A stretch of DNA of 64,000 nucleotides, from NCBI RefSeq assembly GCF_001046855.1, contig NZ_HF570958.1, positions 1 to 64,000 of the forward strand. The letters run 5' to 3'. The stretch is from Nostocoides japonicum T1-X7. Its GTDB lineage: Bacteria > Actinomycetota > Actinomycetes > Actinomycetales > Dermatophilaceae. Of this stretch, positions 17,196 to 25,314 are shown piece after piece; position 1 is the first letter of the stretch, and each line of letters opens with the position of its first letter. The notes beneath the pieces were generated by a model, which saw nothing but the letters and a program-made list of their open reading frames with translations, was not told the DNA's origin and ran no database searches. The position numbers were made by a program, and so were the translations under genes.

Positions 17196-17585
17196 GTGGA
17201 CCGGCCCCGTGGCGTGCCTGCCGCCTTCGACGTGCGGACCCTCGTGTTCCTCCTCCGGCCCGAGAACCCGCCCGACCTCGCCGAGGAGACGCTCGCGGAC
17301 CTGCAGCGACGGCACCTCGCCTACGGAGCGGACCTCGCTGCGCGCGGCATCACCGCGGCGAACGGGCCGATGCGGCAGCAGACCGACGAGCGGCTGCGCG
17401 GGATGTCGGTCTACACGGTCGGCGTCGAGGAGGCCCTCGCGACGGCGCGCGAGGATCCGATGGTGCGCGCCGGATGGCTCACCGTCGAGGCGGCGCGGTG
17501 GTGTGTCGCCGAGGGCCGCATCGCGTTCCCGCAGTACCCGCGGCCCGTCGGCGAGGTCGTCCCCTTCGAGGAGCTCGACGACTGA
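17196..17585 (+). CDS. YciI-family protein
   Basis: A 129-residue protein of the YciI/DGPF ferredoxin-like fold: RTLVFLLRPENPP, then HLAYGADLAARGITAANGPM (the family's 'HxxxxxxLxxxGxxxxxGP' pattern) and AREDPMVRAGWLTVEAARW (the D-P-x-x-x-A-G-x pattern). YciI proteins are small dimeric enzymes of mostly unknown role; some act as hydrolases or dehydrochlorinases. GTG 17196 is chosen from the -10 spacing and the family N-terminus. It is convergent with the LysR gene (15-nt gap). Confidence 0.8.
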   Translation: MDRPRGVPAAFDVRTLVFLLRPENPPDLAEETLADLQRRHLAYGADLAARGITAANGPMRQQTDERLRGMSVYTVGVEEALATAREDPMVRAGWLTVEAARWCVAEGRIAFPQYPRPVGEVVPFEELDD

Positions 17586-17600
17586 GCGGTGGGCGCCGCG

Positions 17601-18512
17601 TCAGGACACGCCGGCGGCCACGTCCTCGATGACACCGGCCGCCGCCGCGACGCTCGGACGCATCGGCCCGCTGCGATGGATGAGGACGAGCTCGCGGCTC
17701 GGTGGGCTCGTCAGCGGGACGAGGCGGATCGCCTCGGTCGCCCGCACCCCGGCCATCATCGGGGTGAGGAGGGTCGCGGCGACTCCCACTGCGACCATCG
17801 CGCACGTGGCAGCCGTGTCGGTGATGCCGTGGACGATCCGCGGCTCGAACCCGGCCCGACGGAACGCGTGACCGGTCGCGACCGCGAAGTGCGAGTCGTC
17901 GGCCGGCAGCACCCACGGCCAGTCCCGCCCCACCGAGAGGTCGACCGGTTCGGTCGGGATGCGACCGGCCCAGGAAACGGGGACCGCGAGAGCGAACGGT
18001 TCGCGAACGAGGGTGCGCACCGTGAGGTCGTCCGGGCGGGGCAGCGGAACCTCGGGGTACTCGACGCCGAGCGCGAGGTCGACGACATGCCCACGCACCG
18101 CGCCCGACACGGCGTCGACGTGGATCTCGCAGCTGCGGACCTCGAGGTCCGGGTGCCGCTCCCCGGCGAGGAGCACGGCACGCCCGAACAGCTCCGCCGG
18201 GCTCGTGGCGAAGATCCCGACCTCGACCGTGCCGCTCACGCTGCGCTCGGTGCTGACCGCCGCCTCGCGGGCGTCGAGGACGTCGTCGAGGATCGTCGCC
18301 CCGTGCCGCGCGAGGATGAGCCCGGCGTCGGTCAGCTCGACGCGCCGGCCGACGTGGACGAGCAGGCGCACCCCGACCGCCTTCTCCAGGCCCGCGAGCT
18401 GCTGGGAGATCGCGCCGGCGGTGTAGCCCAGCTCGGCAGCGGCCGCGGCGATCGTCTTCGTGCGGGCCAGCGTGACGATGGCCCGCAGCTGCGGCATCGT
18501 CACGTCGTCCAT
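17601..18512 (-). CDS. LysR-family transcriptional regulator
   Basis: A 303-residue LysR protein: N-terminal winged helix-turn-helix (TMPQLRAIVTLARTKTIAAAA then LGYTAGAISQQLAGLEKAVG) and a C-terminal periplasmic-binding-like effector domain starting near VSGTVEVGIFATSPAEL. LysR regulators usually act on a divergent gene, but here the next gene rightwards has its 3' end toward it, so the target may be elsewhere. TAGGCT at 18519-18524, 6 nt before the ATG, looks like a leaderless -10. Confidence 0.92.
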   Translation of the reverse strand: MDDVTMPQLRAIVTLARTKTIAAAAAELGYTAGAISQQLAGLEKAVGVRLLVHVGRRVELTDAGLILARHGATILDDVLDAREAAVSTERSVSGTVEVGIFATSPAELFGRAVLLAGERHPDLEVRSCEIHVDAVSGAVRGHVVDLALGVEYPEVPLPRPDDLTVRTLVREPFALAVPVSWAGRIPTEPVDLSVGRDWPWVLPADDSHFAVATGHAFRRAGFEPRIVHGITDTAATCAMVAVGVAATLLTPMMAGVRATEAIRLVPLTSPPSRELVLIHRSGPMRPSVAAAAGVIEDVAAGVS

Positions 18513-18518
18513 GCGGTG

Positions 18519-18524
18519 AGCCTA
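18519..18524 (-). promoter_or_regulatory. -10 element of the LysR gene
   Basis: TAGGCT on the minus strand, 6 nt before ATG 18512. Confidence 0.5.
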
Positions 18525-18562
18525 GGACTCCCCCTCGCCCCTTCCCCTTGCCCGCACGCTCA

Positions 18563-18619
18563 CACGTGCCGAGTTGATGTCGTCCCAAGACCGTCTTGAC
18601 GACATCAACTCGGCACGTG
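18563..18619. repeat. dispersed palindrome, GCACGTGCCGAG family (copy B)
   Basis: A perfect 22-bp inverted repeat: arms 18563-18584 and 18598-18619, from CACGTGCCGAG to GATGTCGTC. The loop itself contains CAAGAC/GTCTTG. A further CGCACGTGCG sits at 18633-18642. It lies just past the 3' end of the molybdopterin oxidoreductase gene and before the LysR promoter, so it could stop transcription coming from the right. Confidence 0.92.
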
Positions 18620-18654
18620 CGGGGTGGGTGTGCGCACGTGCGGGAAGCGGGAGG

Positions 18655-20247
18655 TCAGGAGACGGTGACGGTCACCGAGGGGTAGCCGCTCGCCCCGGCG
18701 GGGTAGGGATCGGCGTGGGCAGCGGTCTGGACGGCCCCGGTGTCGTCGGTCGCGCGGGCGACGAGGGTATGCCGGCCCGGCGTCGCCTCCCACGGCAGGT
18801 ACCACTGGCGCCAGTAGTCGATCCCGGCGTCCGGACCCATCGTCGCCGCCTGCCAGTCGCCGTCGTCGACCCGCACCTCGACCGACCGGATGCCGCGGTG
18901 CATCGCCCACGCGACCCCGGCGATCGCGGTGCGTCCCGCGGAGACCCGCCCCGTCGGCGTGTCGATCCGAGCCTCGGTCTTCACCGGCGCGTCGGTCACC
19001 CACCCCTGCTCGGTCCAGTAGGCCGACTGGGCGGCATACGTCGTCGCCGTCATCCGGCTCACCCACTTCGTGGCGCCGGTGAAGCCGTACAGCCCCGGGG
19101 TGACGAGCCGGGCCGGGAAGCCGTGGGCGTCCGGCAGCCGGGCGCCGTTCATCGCGACGGCGACGAGCGCGTCCCGCCCGTCGAGGAGGGCGGCGAGCGG
19201 TGTCGAGATGGTCATGCCGCTCGTCGAGGTCGACAGGATCTGGTCCGCCGTCGAGTGGACGCCGGCGCGCTCGAGGAGGTCCTTGGTCCGCACGCCGAGC
19301 CACCGGGCGCCGCCGGTCAGGTCGCCGTTCACCTCGTTCGACACGCAGGCGAGGGTGATGTCGCGCTCGATCATCGGCATCCGCAGCAGCTCGGCATACG
19401 TGATGGAGAAGGGATGCGCGACGTCGCCGTCGATCGTCAGCTTCCATCCGGCCGCGTCGACGTGCGGCACGAGGAACTCGGTGTCGACGCGGTAGAAGTC
19501 CTTCGCGGGCGTCCGGAACGGCGTGATGCCCTTGACCCTCGCGTCGAGTCCCGTCGGCAGCGCGGGAGCCGCGTCGACCGGCGCGGGAAGCGCGGGGAGC
19601 GGCCCGCGTGGCTTGCCGGGACCGACGAGCCGCGAGCCGACGACGAGGGCCACGCCACCCGCCACGACACCCCCGGCGGCGGCGAGGAACCCCCGGCGGT
19701 CGGGAGCGGGACGCGTCCCCGGCTCGTATGCCGACATCCTCGGGTCGTATGCCATGCCTCGGGTCTCCCCGTCGACCGCCCGTCCGCGCAGCCGGCTGAA
19801 GACGGGCAGCCCGACGAGGCCCGCGGCGATCGACGGCACGGCAGGCAGGTTCCCGGCCTCCGGCCGGAGGCTGGCGCACACGGCGGCGACGAGAGCCAGC
19901 CCGGCGAGCAGGAGACGGGCCAGGGTGGGCCGGGTCCTGCCGACGACGCCGATCCCCGCGGCCGCGAGCCCGGTGACGAGGGCGACCATGGTGAGGAGGA
20001 ACGGCTTGTCGGACGTCCCGAGCGTGTGGACCGCCCACTGCTCGACGGCGACGGGAGTGGCGTCGACGACCTGCGACCCCACGGCGAGGACCGGCGAGCT
20101 CGACGACCCGAAGGCCACGACGGCGAGGACGTGCCCGACGGCCATTCCCGCGAGCGCGGCGACGAGCCCGGCCACGGCATACGGCCACCGGCTGACCCGG
20201 CGGGCAGGGGCCGCGACCCGTCCCGGCTCGGTCTGGACGGTCGCCAC
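18655..20247 (-). CDS. membrane-anchored molybdopterin-dependent oxidoreductase (sulfite-oxidase family)
   Basis: A 530-residue protein. The first ~150 residues hold four hydrophobic segments (for example PYAVAGLVAALAGMAVGHVL and LLTMVALVTGLAAAGIGVV). A linker with DRRGFLAAAGGVVAGGVAL (a Tat-like twin-arginine segment) follows, then a sulfite-oxidase-type molybdopterin domain. The Mo-ligand cysteine is in ITLACVSNEVNG. The C-terminal Mo-co dimerisation domain begins near VSAGRTAIAGVAWAMHRG. This N-terminal membrane plus SUOX layout is common in actinobacteria; the electron acceptor and substrate are unknown. It starts with GTG 20247 and is divergent from the sugar transporter operon. Confidence 0.88.
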   Translation of the reverse strand: MATVQTEPGRVAAPARRVSRWPYAVAGLVAALAGMAVGHVLAVVAFGSSSSPVLAVGSQVVDATPVAVEQWAVHTLGTSDKPFLLTMVALVTGLAAAGIGVVGRTRPTLARLLLAGLALVAAVCASLRPEAGNLPAVPSIAAGLVGLPVFSRLRGRAVDGETRGMAYDPRMSAYEPGTRPAPDRRGFLAAAGGVVAGGVALVVGSRLVGPGKPRGPLPALPAPVDAAPALPTGLDARVKGITPFRTPAKDFYRVDTEFLVPHVDAAGWKLTIDGDVAHPFSITYAELLRMPMIERDITLACVSNEVNGDLTGGARWLGVRTKDLLERAGVHSTADQILSTSTSGMTISTPLAALLDGRDALVAVAMNGARLPDAHGFPARLVTPGLYGFTGATKWVSRMTATTYAAQSAYWTEQGWVTDAPVKTEARIDTPTGRVSAGRTAIAGVAWAMHRGIRSVEVRVDDGDWQAATMGPDAGIDYWRQWYLPWEATPGRHTLVARATDDTGAVQTAAHADPYPAGASGYPSVTVTVS

Positions 20248-20400
20248 CGAACCAGTGTCGCCCCGCTTGCTGGGAACGGTGCGGACGAATCAGGGAATGC
20301 CGATGTGCCGCCGGGGTGGTAGACAGAAAGCTCCCGGTGCTCGTAGCTGATCGACGGGATGCGGCTCCGGGGCGGCGTACGCGCGACGACGGGAGACCCG

Positions 20401-21705
20401 ATGCATCGAGGATTTCGCAGACGCCGGACCGCGGTGGCCGCGGTCGGGGCGGTGTTGGCGGCCACGGCCCTGGCCGCCTGCGGCAGCAGCGACGAGTCGA
20501 GCGGCCCGGCCCGGCTCACGTGGTACATCAACCCGGACGTGGGCAACGCCGACCCGACGAAGGGCGGCCAGGCCCAGCTCGCCAAGGAGTGCTCCGACGC
20601 CTCCGGAGGCAAGTACACGATCTCCGTGCAGCTGCTGCCGACCAGCGCGAGCGATCAGCGGATCCAGCTGCTGCGCCGGCTCGCGGCGAGCGAGTCGGGC
20701 ATGGACCTGATGAGCGTCGACCCCGCGTTCGTCACCGAGTTCGCCGCGGCGGGCTACTTCGCGCCGGTCCCGACGAGCATGGTCGACGAGTTCACCGCGG
20801 ACCGGGTCCAGTCCGCCATCGACGCCTCGAAGTACCAGGGCAAGCTCATCGCCGTCCCCTTCTGGGCCAACACCCAGCTGCTCTGGTACAAGAAGTCGGT
20901 CGCCGAGAAGGCCGGCATCGACCTCGGCGAGCCGGTGACGTGGGACCAGCTCATCGCGGCGGCGCGGAAGACCAACACCTCCATCGGCGTCCAGTCGGCG
21001 CTCTACGAGGGCTACTCGGTGTGGATCAACGCCCTCGTCGCGGGCGCGGGCGGCAAGATCGTCGAGAACCCCGACGCCACCTACGAGAACATCAAGCTCG
21101 GCCTCGACTCCGACGCCGGGCGCGAGGCGGCGGCGATCATCGCCAAGGTCAGCTCGACGGGAGTCGGCGGCCCCGCCATGGGCACCTCGCAGGAGACCCA
21201 GTCGCTCGACCTGTTCACCTCGCCCAAGGGCGGGTTCCTCGTCAACTGGCCCTACACGTATGCCGCCTACACCGGTGACAAGAGCGACGTCGGTGCGGCC
21301 ATCTACCCCCGCACCGTCGAGGGCAAGGACTCCGCCCCGCCCTTCGGCGGCATCGAGATCGCGGTCGGCAAGTACAGCAAGCACGTCTCGCTCTCCTACC
21401 AGGCCGCCGCGTGCATCACCGACGAGCAGCACCAGGCGGCGTACATGGTGGCGTCGGGCAACCCCGCGAGCCGGAAGGCGGCCTACGACACCGACGCGGT
21501 GAAGAAGGCCTTCCCGGGCGGCATCGCCGCCCTCATCCGCACCTCGCTCGACGACGCCGTGCCGCGCCCGCTCAGCCCCTACTGGGGTGACATCTCGACG
21601 GCGCTGCAGCAGAAGTTCAGCCCGCCGGGCGCCGTGACCGAGCAGACGCCGGCGAAGGCCCAGCAGTTCATCCTCGACGTGCTCAAGGGAAAGAGGCTGC
21701 TATGA
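20401..21705 (+). CDS. sugar ABC transporter substrate-binding lipoprotein
   Basis: A 434-residue extracellular solute-binding protein. A basic N-terminus (HRGFRRRR) and a hydrophobic stretch end in the lipobox LAAC with the lipidated cysteine at residue 27, so it is anchored outside the membrane. The body (LTWYINPDVGNADPTKGG, VPFWANTQLLWYKKS) resembles the trehalose/maltose binding proteins LpqY/ThuE. GGGAG lies before ATG 20401. It is the first gene of a four-gene operon with two permeases and an ATPase. Trehalose is a reasonable guess for the substrate, but not proved by the sequence. Confidence 0.9.
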   Translation: MHRGFRRRRTAVAAVGAVLAATALAACGSSDESSGPARLTWYINPDVGNADPTKGGQAQLAKECSDASGGKYTISVQLLPTSASDQRIQLLRRLAASESGMDLMSVDPAFVTEFAAAGYFAPVPTSMVDEFTADRVQSAIDASKYQGKLIAVPFWANTQLLWYKKSVAEKAGIDLGEPVTWDQLIAAARKTNTSIGVQSALYEGYSVWINALVAGAGGKIVENPDATYENIKLGLDSDAGREAAAIIAKVSSTGVGGPAMGTSQETQSLDLFTSPKGGFLVNWPYTYAAYTGDKSDVGAAIYPRTVEGKDSAPPFGGIEIAVGKYSKHVSLSYQAAACITDEQHQAAYMVASGNPASRKAAYDTDAVKKAFPGGIAALIRTSLDDAVPRPLSPYWGDISTALQQKFSPPGAVTEQTPAKAQQFILDVLKGKRLL

Positions 21706-22652
21706 CGACCGACTCCGCGGCCACCGGCACCACGCGCACCAAGGCCCGGCTGTCCGACCGAGCCCGCGGCGAACGGGCCCTCGGCTGGCGGCTGGCCGGC
21801 CCGGCCTTCGTCATCATGCTCCTGGTGACGCTGTACCCGATCGCGTACGCCGTCTATCTGTCGCTGTTCAACTACCGGCTCACCGACCCGGCCGGCAGGA
21901 AGTTCGTCTTCCTCCGCAACTACCTCACGGCACTCACCGATCCGCTCTTCTGGCAGACGTTCACGACGACCTTCATCATCGTCGTCGTGACCCTCGTCTT
22001 CGAGCTGGTCCTCGGCATGGCGATCGCCATGGTCATGAACAAGGTCGTCTGGCCCCGCAAGACGCTGCGGACCATCGTCCTCATCCCGTACTCGATCATC
22101 ACCGTCGTGTCCGGGTTCGCCTGGCTGTTCGCGGCGCAGGTGAGCACGGGGTTCTTCAACCACTGGCTGCACGTCTTCACCTTCGGTGCGTGGAACCTCG
22201 AGTACGACTGGTTCGGGGGCCGCTGGTCGTCGCTGACGATCATCTGTCTGTCGGAGATCTGGAAGACGACGCCCTTCATGTCGCTGCTCCTGCTCGCCGG
22301 CCTCGCCCAGGTGGACAGCTCGATGGAGGAGGCGGCGAAGGTCGACGGCGCGACGTGGTGGCAGCGGTTCTACAAGGTGATCCTGCCGAACATGAAGGCC
22401 GCGCTCATGGTCGCGGTCCTCTTCCGCACCCTCGACGCCGTCCGGATCTACGACAACCCGTACATCATGACCGGAGGGGCCAACAAGACGATGACGCTGT
22501 CGATGCTCGTGGCCAACGAGACGATCAACCGGGTGGAGATCGGGATGGGGTCGGCCCTCGCCGTCATCCTCTTCATCATCGTCCTCATCATCGCCTTCAT
22601 CTTCGTCAGAGGCTTCAAGGTCGATCTCACCGGCGGGACGAGGGGGCGCTGA
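21702..22652 (+). CDS. sugar ABC transporter permease, MalF/SugA type
   Basis: A 316-residue polytopic permease with six main transmembrane helices, starting around LAGPAFVIMLLVTLYPIAYAV. The EAA loop that docks the ATPase reads EEAAKVDGATWWQRFYKVI. ATGA overlap with the binding-protein gene (21702-21705) indicates coupling. It is one half of the membrane channel of a CUT1 importer; the other half follows after 3 nt. Confidence 0.92.
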   Translation: MTTDSAATGTTRTKARLSDRARGERALGWRLAGPAFVIMLLVTLYPIAYAVYLSLFNYRLTDPAGRKFVFLRNYLTALTDPLFWQTFTTTFIIVVVTLVFELVLGMAIAMVMNKVVWPRKTLRTIVLIPYSIITVVSGFAWLFAAQVSTGFFNHWLHVFTFGAWNLEYDWFGGRWSSLTIICLSEIWKTTPFMSLLLLAGLAQVDSSMEEAAKVDGATWWQRFYKVILPNMKAALMVAVLFRTLDAVRIYDNPYIMTGGANKTMTLSMLVANETINRVEIGMGSALAVILFIIVLIIAFIFVRGFKVDLTGGTRGR

Positions 22653-22655
22653 GCC

Positions 22656-23516
22656 ATGGAGACCAACGTCAGCGACAAGGTCAAGACCTGGCTCGGGGTC
22701 GCCTCGATCCCCATCATGGTGTGGACCGCCATCCCGCTGCTGTGGATCCTCGCCACCTCGCTGAAGTCCACTGCGGCCCTCGCCGACTCGACGCAGAACA
22801 TCCTCGGCAACTTCTGGCCCAAGCACATGACGCTCGACAACTACCGGCTCATCTTCACCGGCGGCGCGAGCGACCTGTTCGTCCCGGCCCTGTGGCACAG
22901 CATCGTCGTCTGTCTCGTGTCGACGGTCATCTCCGTCATCCTCGCGACGTTCTGTGCGTACGCCATCGCCAGGCTCGACTTCCCCGGCAAGGGCGTCATC
23001 CTCACGACGGCGCTCGCGGTGTCGTTCTTCCCCGTCATCGCCATGGTGACCCCGCTGTTCAACCTGTGGCGCCAGATCGGCCTGTTCGACACCTTGCCCG
23101 GCCTCATCATCCCCTACCTCGCGCTCACCCTGCCGCTGTCGATCTGGACCCTGTCGGCGTTCTTCCAGCAGATCCCGTGGGAGATGGAGCAGGCCGCCCA
23201 GGTCGACGGCGCGACGAGCTGGCAGGCCTTCCGCAAGGTCATCGCCCCGCTCGCAGCCCCCGGCGTCTTCACGACGGCGATCATCGCCTTCTTCACCGCG
23301 TGGAACGACTTCGTCTTCTCCAGCAACCTCACGTCGGAGAACGCCCGGACCGTCCCGGCGGCCCTGGCCTACTTCACCGGCGCGAGCCAGTTCGAGCAGC
23401 CGACCGGCGCGATCTGCGCGGCGGCCGTCATCGTCACGATCCCCGTCGTCATCCTCGTGCTGCTCTTCCAGCGCCGGATCGTCTCGGGCCTCACCTCCGG
23501 TGCCGTCAAGGGCTGA
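22656..23516 (+). CDS. sugar ABC transporter permease, MalG/SugB type
   Basis: A 286-residue CUT1 permease. Six transmembrane segments are visible, from VASIPIMVWTAIPLLWILA to VIVTIPVVILVLLF. The EAA motif EQAAQVDGATSWQAFRKVI precedes the last helices. A GAGGGGG ribosome-binding stretch lies within the end of the previous gene. It pairs with the upstream permease. Confidence 0.92.
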   Translation: METNVSDKVKTWLGVASIPIMVWTAIPLLWILATSLKSTAALADSTQNILGNFWPKHMTLDNYRLIFTGGASDLFVPALWHSIVVCLVSTVISVILATFCAYAIARLDFPGKGVILTTALAVSFFPVIAMVTPLFNLWRQIGLFDTLPGLIIPYLALTLPLSIWTLSAFFQQIPWEMEQAAQVDGATSWQAFRKVIAPLAAPGVFTTAIIAFFTAWNDFVFSSNLTSENARTVPAALAYFTGASQFEQPTGAICAAAVIVTIPVVILVLLFQRRIVSGLTSGAVKG

Positions 23517-23567
23517 CCGGTCCGTCCCGCATACGCGACAACAGCGCACCCGACAGGAGAAACCCCG

Positions 23568-24827
23568 ATGTCACGCATCGAGCTGAAGAACATCGTCAAG
23601 AAGTACGGCGACGGCTTCCCCGCCGTCAACGACGTGAGCCTCGACATCGCCGACGGGGAGTTCGTCATCCTCGTCGGCCCGTCCGGCTGCGGGAAGTCGA
23701 CGCTGTTGCGGATGGTCGTCGGGCTGGAGGACATTACCTCCGGCGACCTGCTCATCGACGGCAAGCGGGTCAACGACCTCGCGCCCCGCGACCGGCACCT
23801 CGCCATGGTGTTCCAGAACTACGCGCTCTACCCGCACCTCACCGTGTTCGAGAACATCGCCTTCCCGCTGCGGCTCCAGAAGGGCAAGCACAGCGAGGAG
23901 GAGATCAGGCGGATGGTCCATCAGGCCTCGGGCATGCTCGAGCTCGACGAACACCTCGACCGCAAGCCGTCGAACCTCTCCGGGGGCCAACGCCAGCGTG
24001 TCGCGATGGGCCGGGCCATCGTCCGCGAGGCCGACGCCTTCCTCTTCGACGAGCCGCTGTCCAACCTCGACGCCAAGCTGCGCGGGCAGATGCGCACCGA
24101 GATCGCCCGGATGCAGCGGCGCCTCGGCATCACGACGATCTACGTCACCCACGACCAGGTCGAGGCGATGACCCTCGGCGACCGCGTCGCCGTCCTCAAG
24201 AAGGGGATCCTCCAGCAGGTCGCCTCCCCGCGTGAGCTGTACGAGCAACCCGTCAACCTCTTCGTCGCGGGCTTCATCGGCTCGCCTCCGATGAACTTCC
24301 TGCCAGCCCGGGTCTCCGGCTCGACGCTGCACCTGCCGCACGCCGAGGTGACCATCACCGGCGACCTCGTCGAGAAGGTCAAGGGCAAGGACGTCGTCAT
24401 CGTCGGCCTGCGCCCGGAGCACATCAAGGACGCGACGGTCGAGACAACGCCGGAGCACGCCGTCCACTTCACCGCCGTCGTCGACCAGACCGAGTGGCTC
24501 GGCAACGAGCAGTACGCCTACATCCCGTTCGACGCCGATCGGGCGGTCCGGGACAAGCTCGACGAGCTCGACCGCGAGCTCGACGGTGAGGGCATGCACC
24601 CCCAGCTCATCGTCAACCTCGACGCCCGCTCCCGGGTCATCGAGGGCGACGAGGCCGACCTGGCGTTCGACCCGGCGCTCATGCACGTCTTCGATCCCGA
24701 GTCGGGCGACAACCTGACCCGCGACGACGAGAAAGCCGCACAGATCGCCAAGGACAGCGAGGCGCAGCGCAGGATGGCGCTCGAGCGGGCGAAGAAGCGC
24801 GAGGCCGCCAAGGGCGGCGCGGCCTGA
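23568..24827 (+). CDS. CUT1 sugar-import ATPase, MsiK/SugC/UgpC type
   Basis: A 419-residue ABC ATPase: Walker A GPSGCGKST, Q-loop in MVFQNYALYPHL, signature LSGGQRQR, Walker B FLFDEPLSNLD, switch THDQVEAMTLGDR. The C-terminal regulatory TOBE/OB domain runs from about residue 235 (FIGSPPMNFLPARVSG), and a charged tail rich in K, E and A extends beyond the usual ~370-residue length. In actinobacteria one MsiK-type ATPase often energises several importers. That fits here, because the importer operon at 51900 has no ATPase gene. AGGAG precedes ATG 23568, with a 51-nt gap from the permease. Confidence 0.92.
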   Translation: MSRIELKNIVKKYGDGFPAVNDVSLDIADGEFVILVGPSGCGKSTLLRMVVGLEDITSGDLLIDGKRVNDLAPRDRHLAMVFQNYALYPHLTVFENIAFPLRLQKGKHSEEEIRRMVHQASGMLELDEHLDRKPSNLSGGQRQRVAMGRAIVREADAFLFDEPLSNLDAKLRGQMRTEIARMQRRLGITTIYVTHDQVEAMTLGDRVAVLKKGILQQVASPRELYEQPVNLFVAGFIGSPPMNFLPARVSGSTLHLPHAEVTITGDLVEKVKGKDVVIVGLRPEHIKDATVETTPEHAVHFTAVVDQTEWLGNEQYAYIPFDADRAVRDKLDELDRELDGEGMHPQLIVNLDARSRVIEGDEADLAFDPALMHVFDPESGDNLTRDDEKAAQIAKDSEAQRRMALERAKKREAAKGGAA

Positions 24828-24962
24828 GGCGACCCTCTGCCAGGCCGACGGTGTGCGTCAGGGCCGGCTGGGTGGGCTCGCGATCCCACCGGCGGATCAC
24901 GATCCACCCGTCCCGGCCCTCCGCGCCGTCCCTGCGCCCCGAGGTCGACTCCCGGACATCGG

Positions 24963-24968
24963 TAGCAT
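24963..24968 (+). promoter_or_regulatory. -10 element of the small membrane protein gene
   Basis: TAGCAT, 7 nt before GTG 24976. Confidence 0.45.
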
Positions 24969-24975
24969 CGTGGGC

Positions 24976-25212
24976 GTGAGCCAGGCCCGTCTGCCCCGTT
25001 TCTCCCGCTTCCTGTGGACCGGGGGGCTCATCGGGCTCGTCGCGGGTGTCATCGTCTCGCTCCTCAGCGGCCCGGCCACCGGCTACGGGGACGTCGCGGG
25101 GGCCGGGTACCTCGGCCTCGCCGGGATCTTCGTCGGCGTCATCGTCGGGGCGGCCGTCGCGGCGATCCTCGACCGGTCGATGAGCCGGAGGAACCGCGCC
25201 GACCGCGGCTGA
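24976..25212 (+). CDS. small two-helix membrane protein
   Basis: A 78-residue protein with two transmembrane segments (FLWTGGLIGLVAGVIVSLL and GYLGLAGIFVGVIVGAAVAA), separated by a loop with TGYGDVAG and ending in a basic tail RSMSRRNRADRG. It resembles small conserved actinobacterial membrane proteins found near purF; I do not know a function. The GTG start is set by the -10 spacing. Confidence 0.7.
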   Translation: MSQARLPRFSRFLWTGGLIGLVAGVIVSLLSGPATGYGDVAGAGYLGLAGIFVGVIVGAAVAAILDRSMSRRNRADRG

Positions 25213-25314
25213 CCACGGCCGACCGCGCCGGCTGGCCCTCGTCCTGACCGACACCGGGCGGGCAGCCGAGCGCGCCGACCGAGGCATCCGCATACCCATG
25301 AGAGACTGGGGGTC

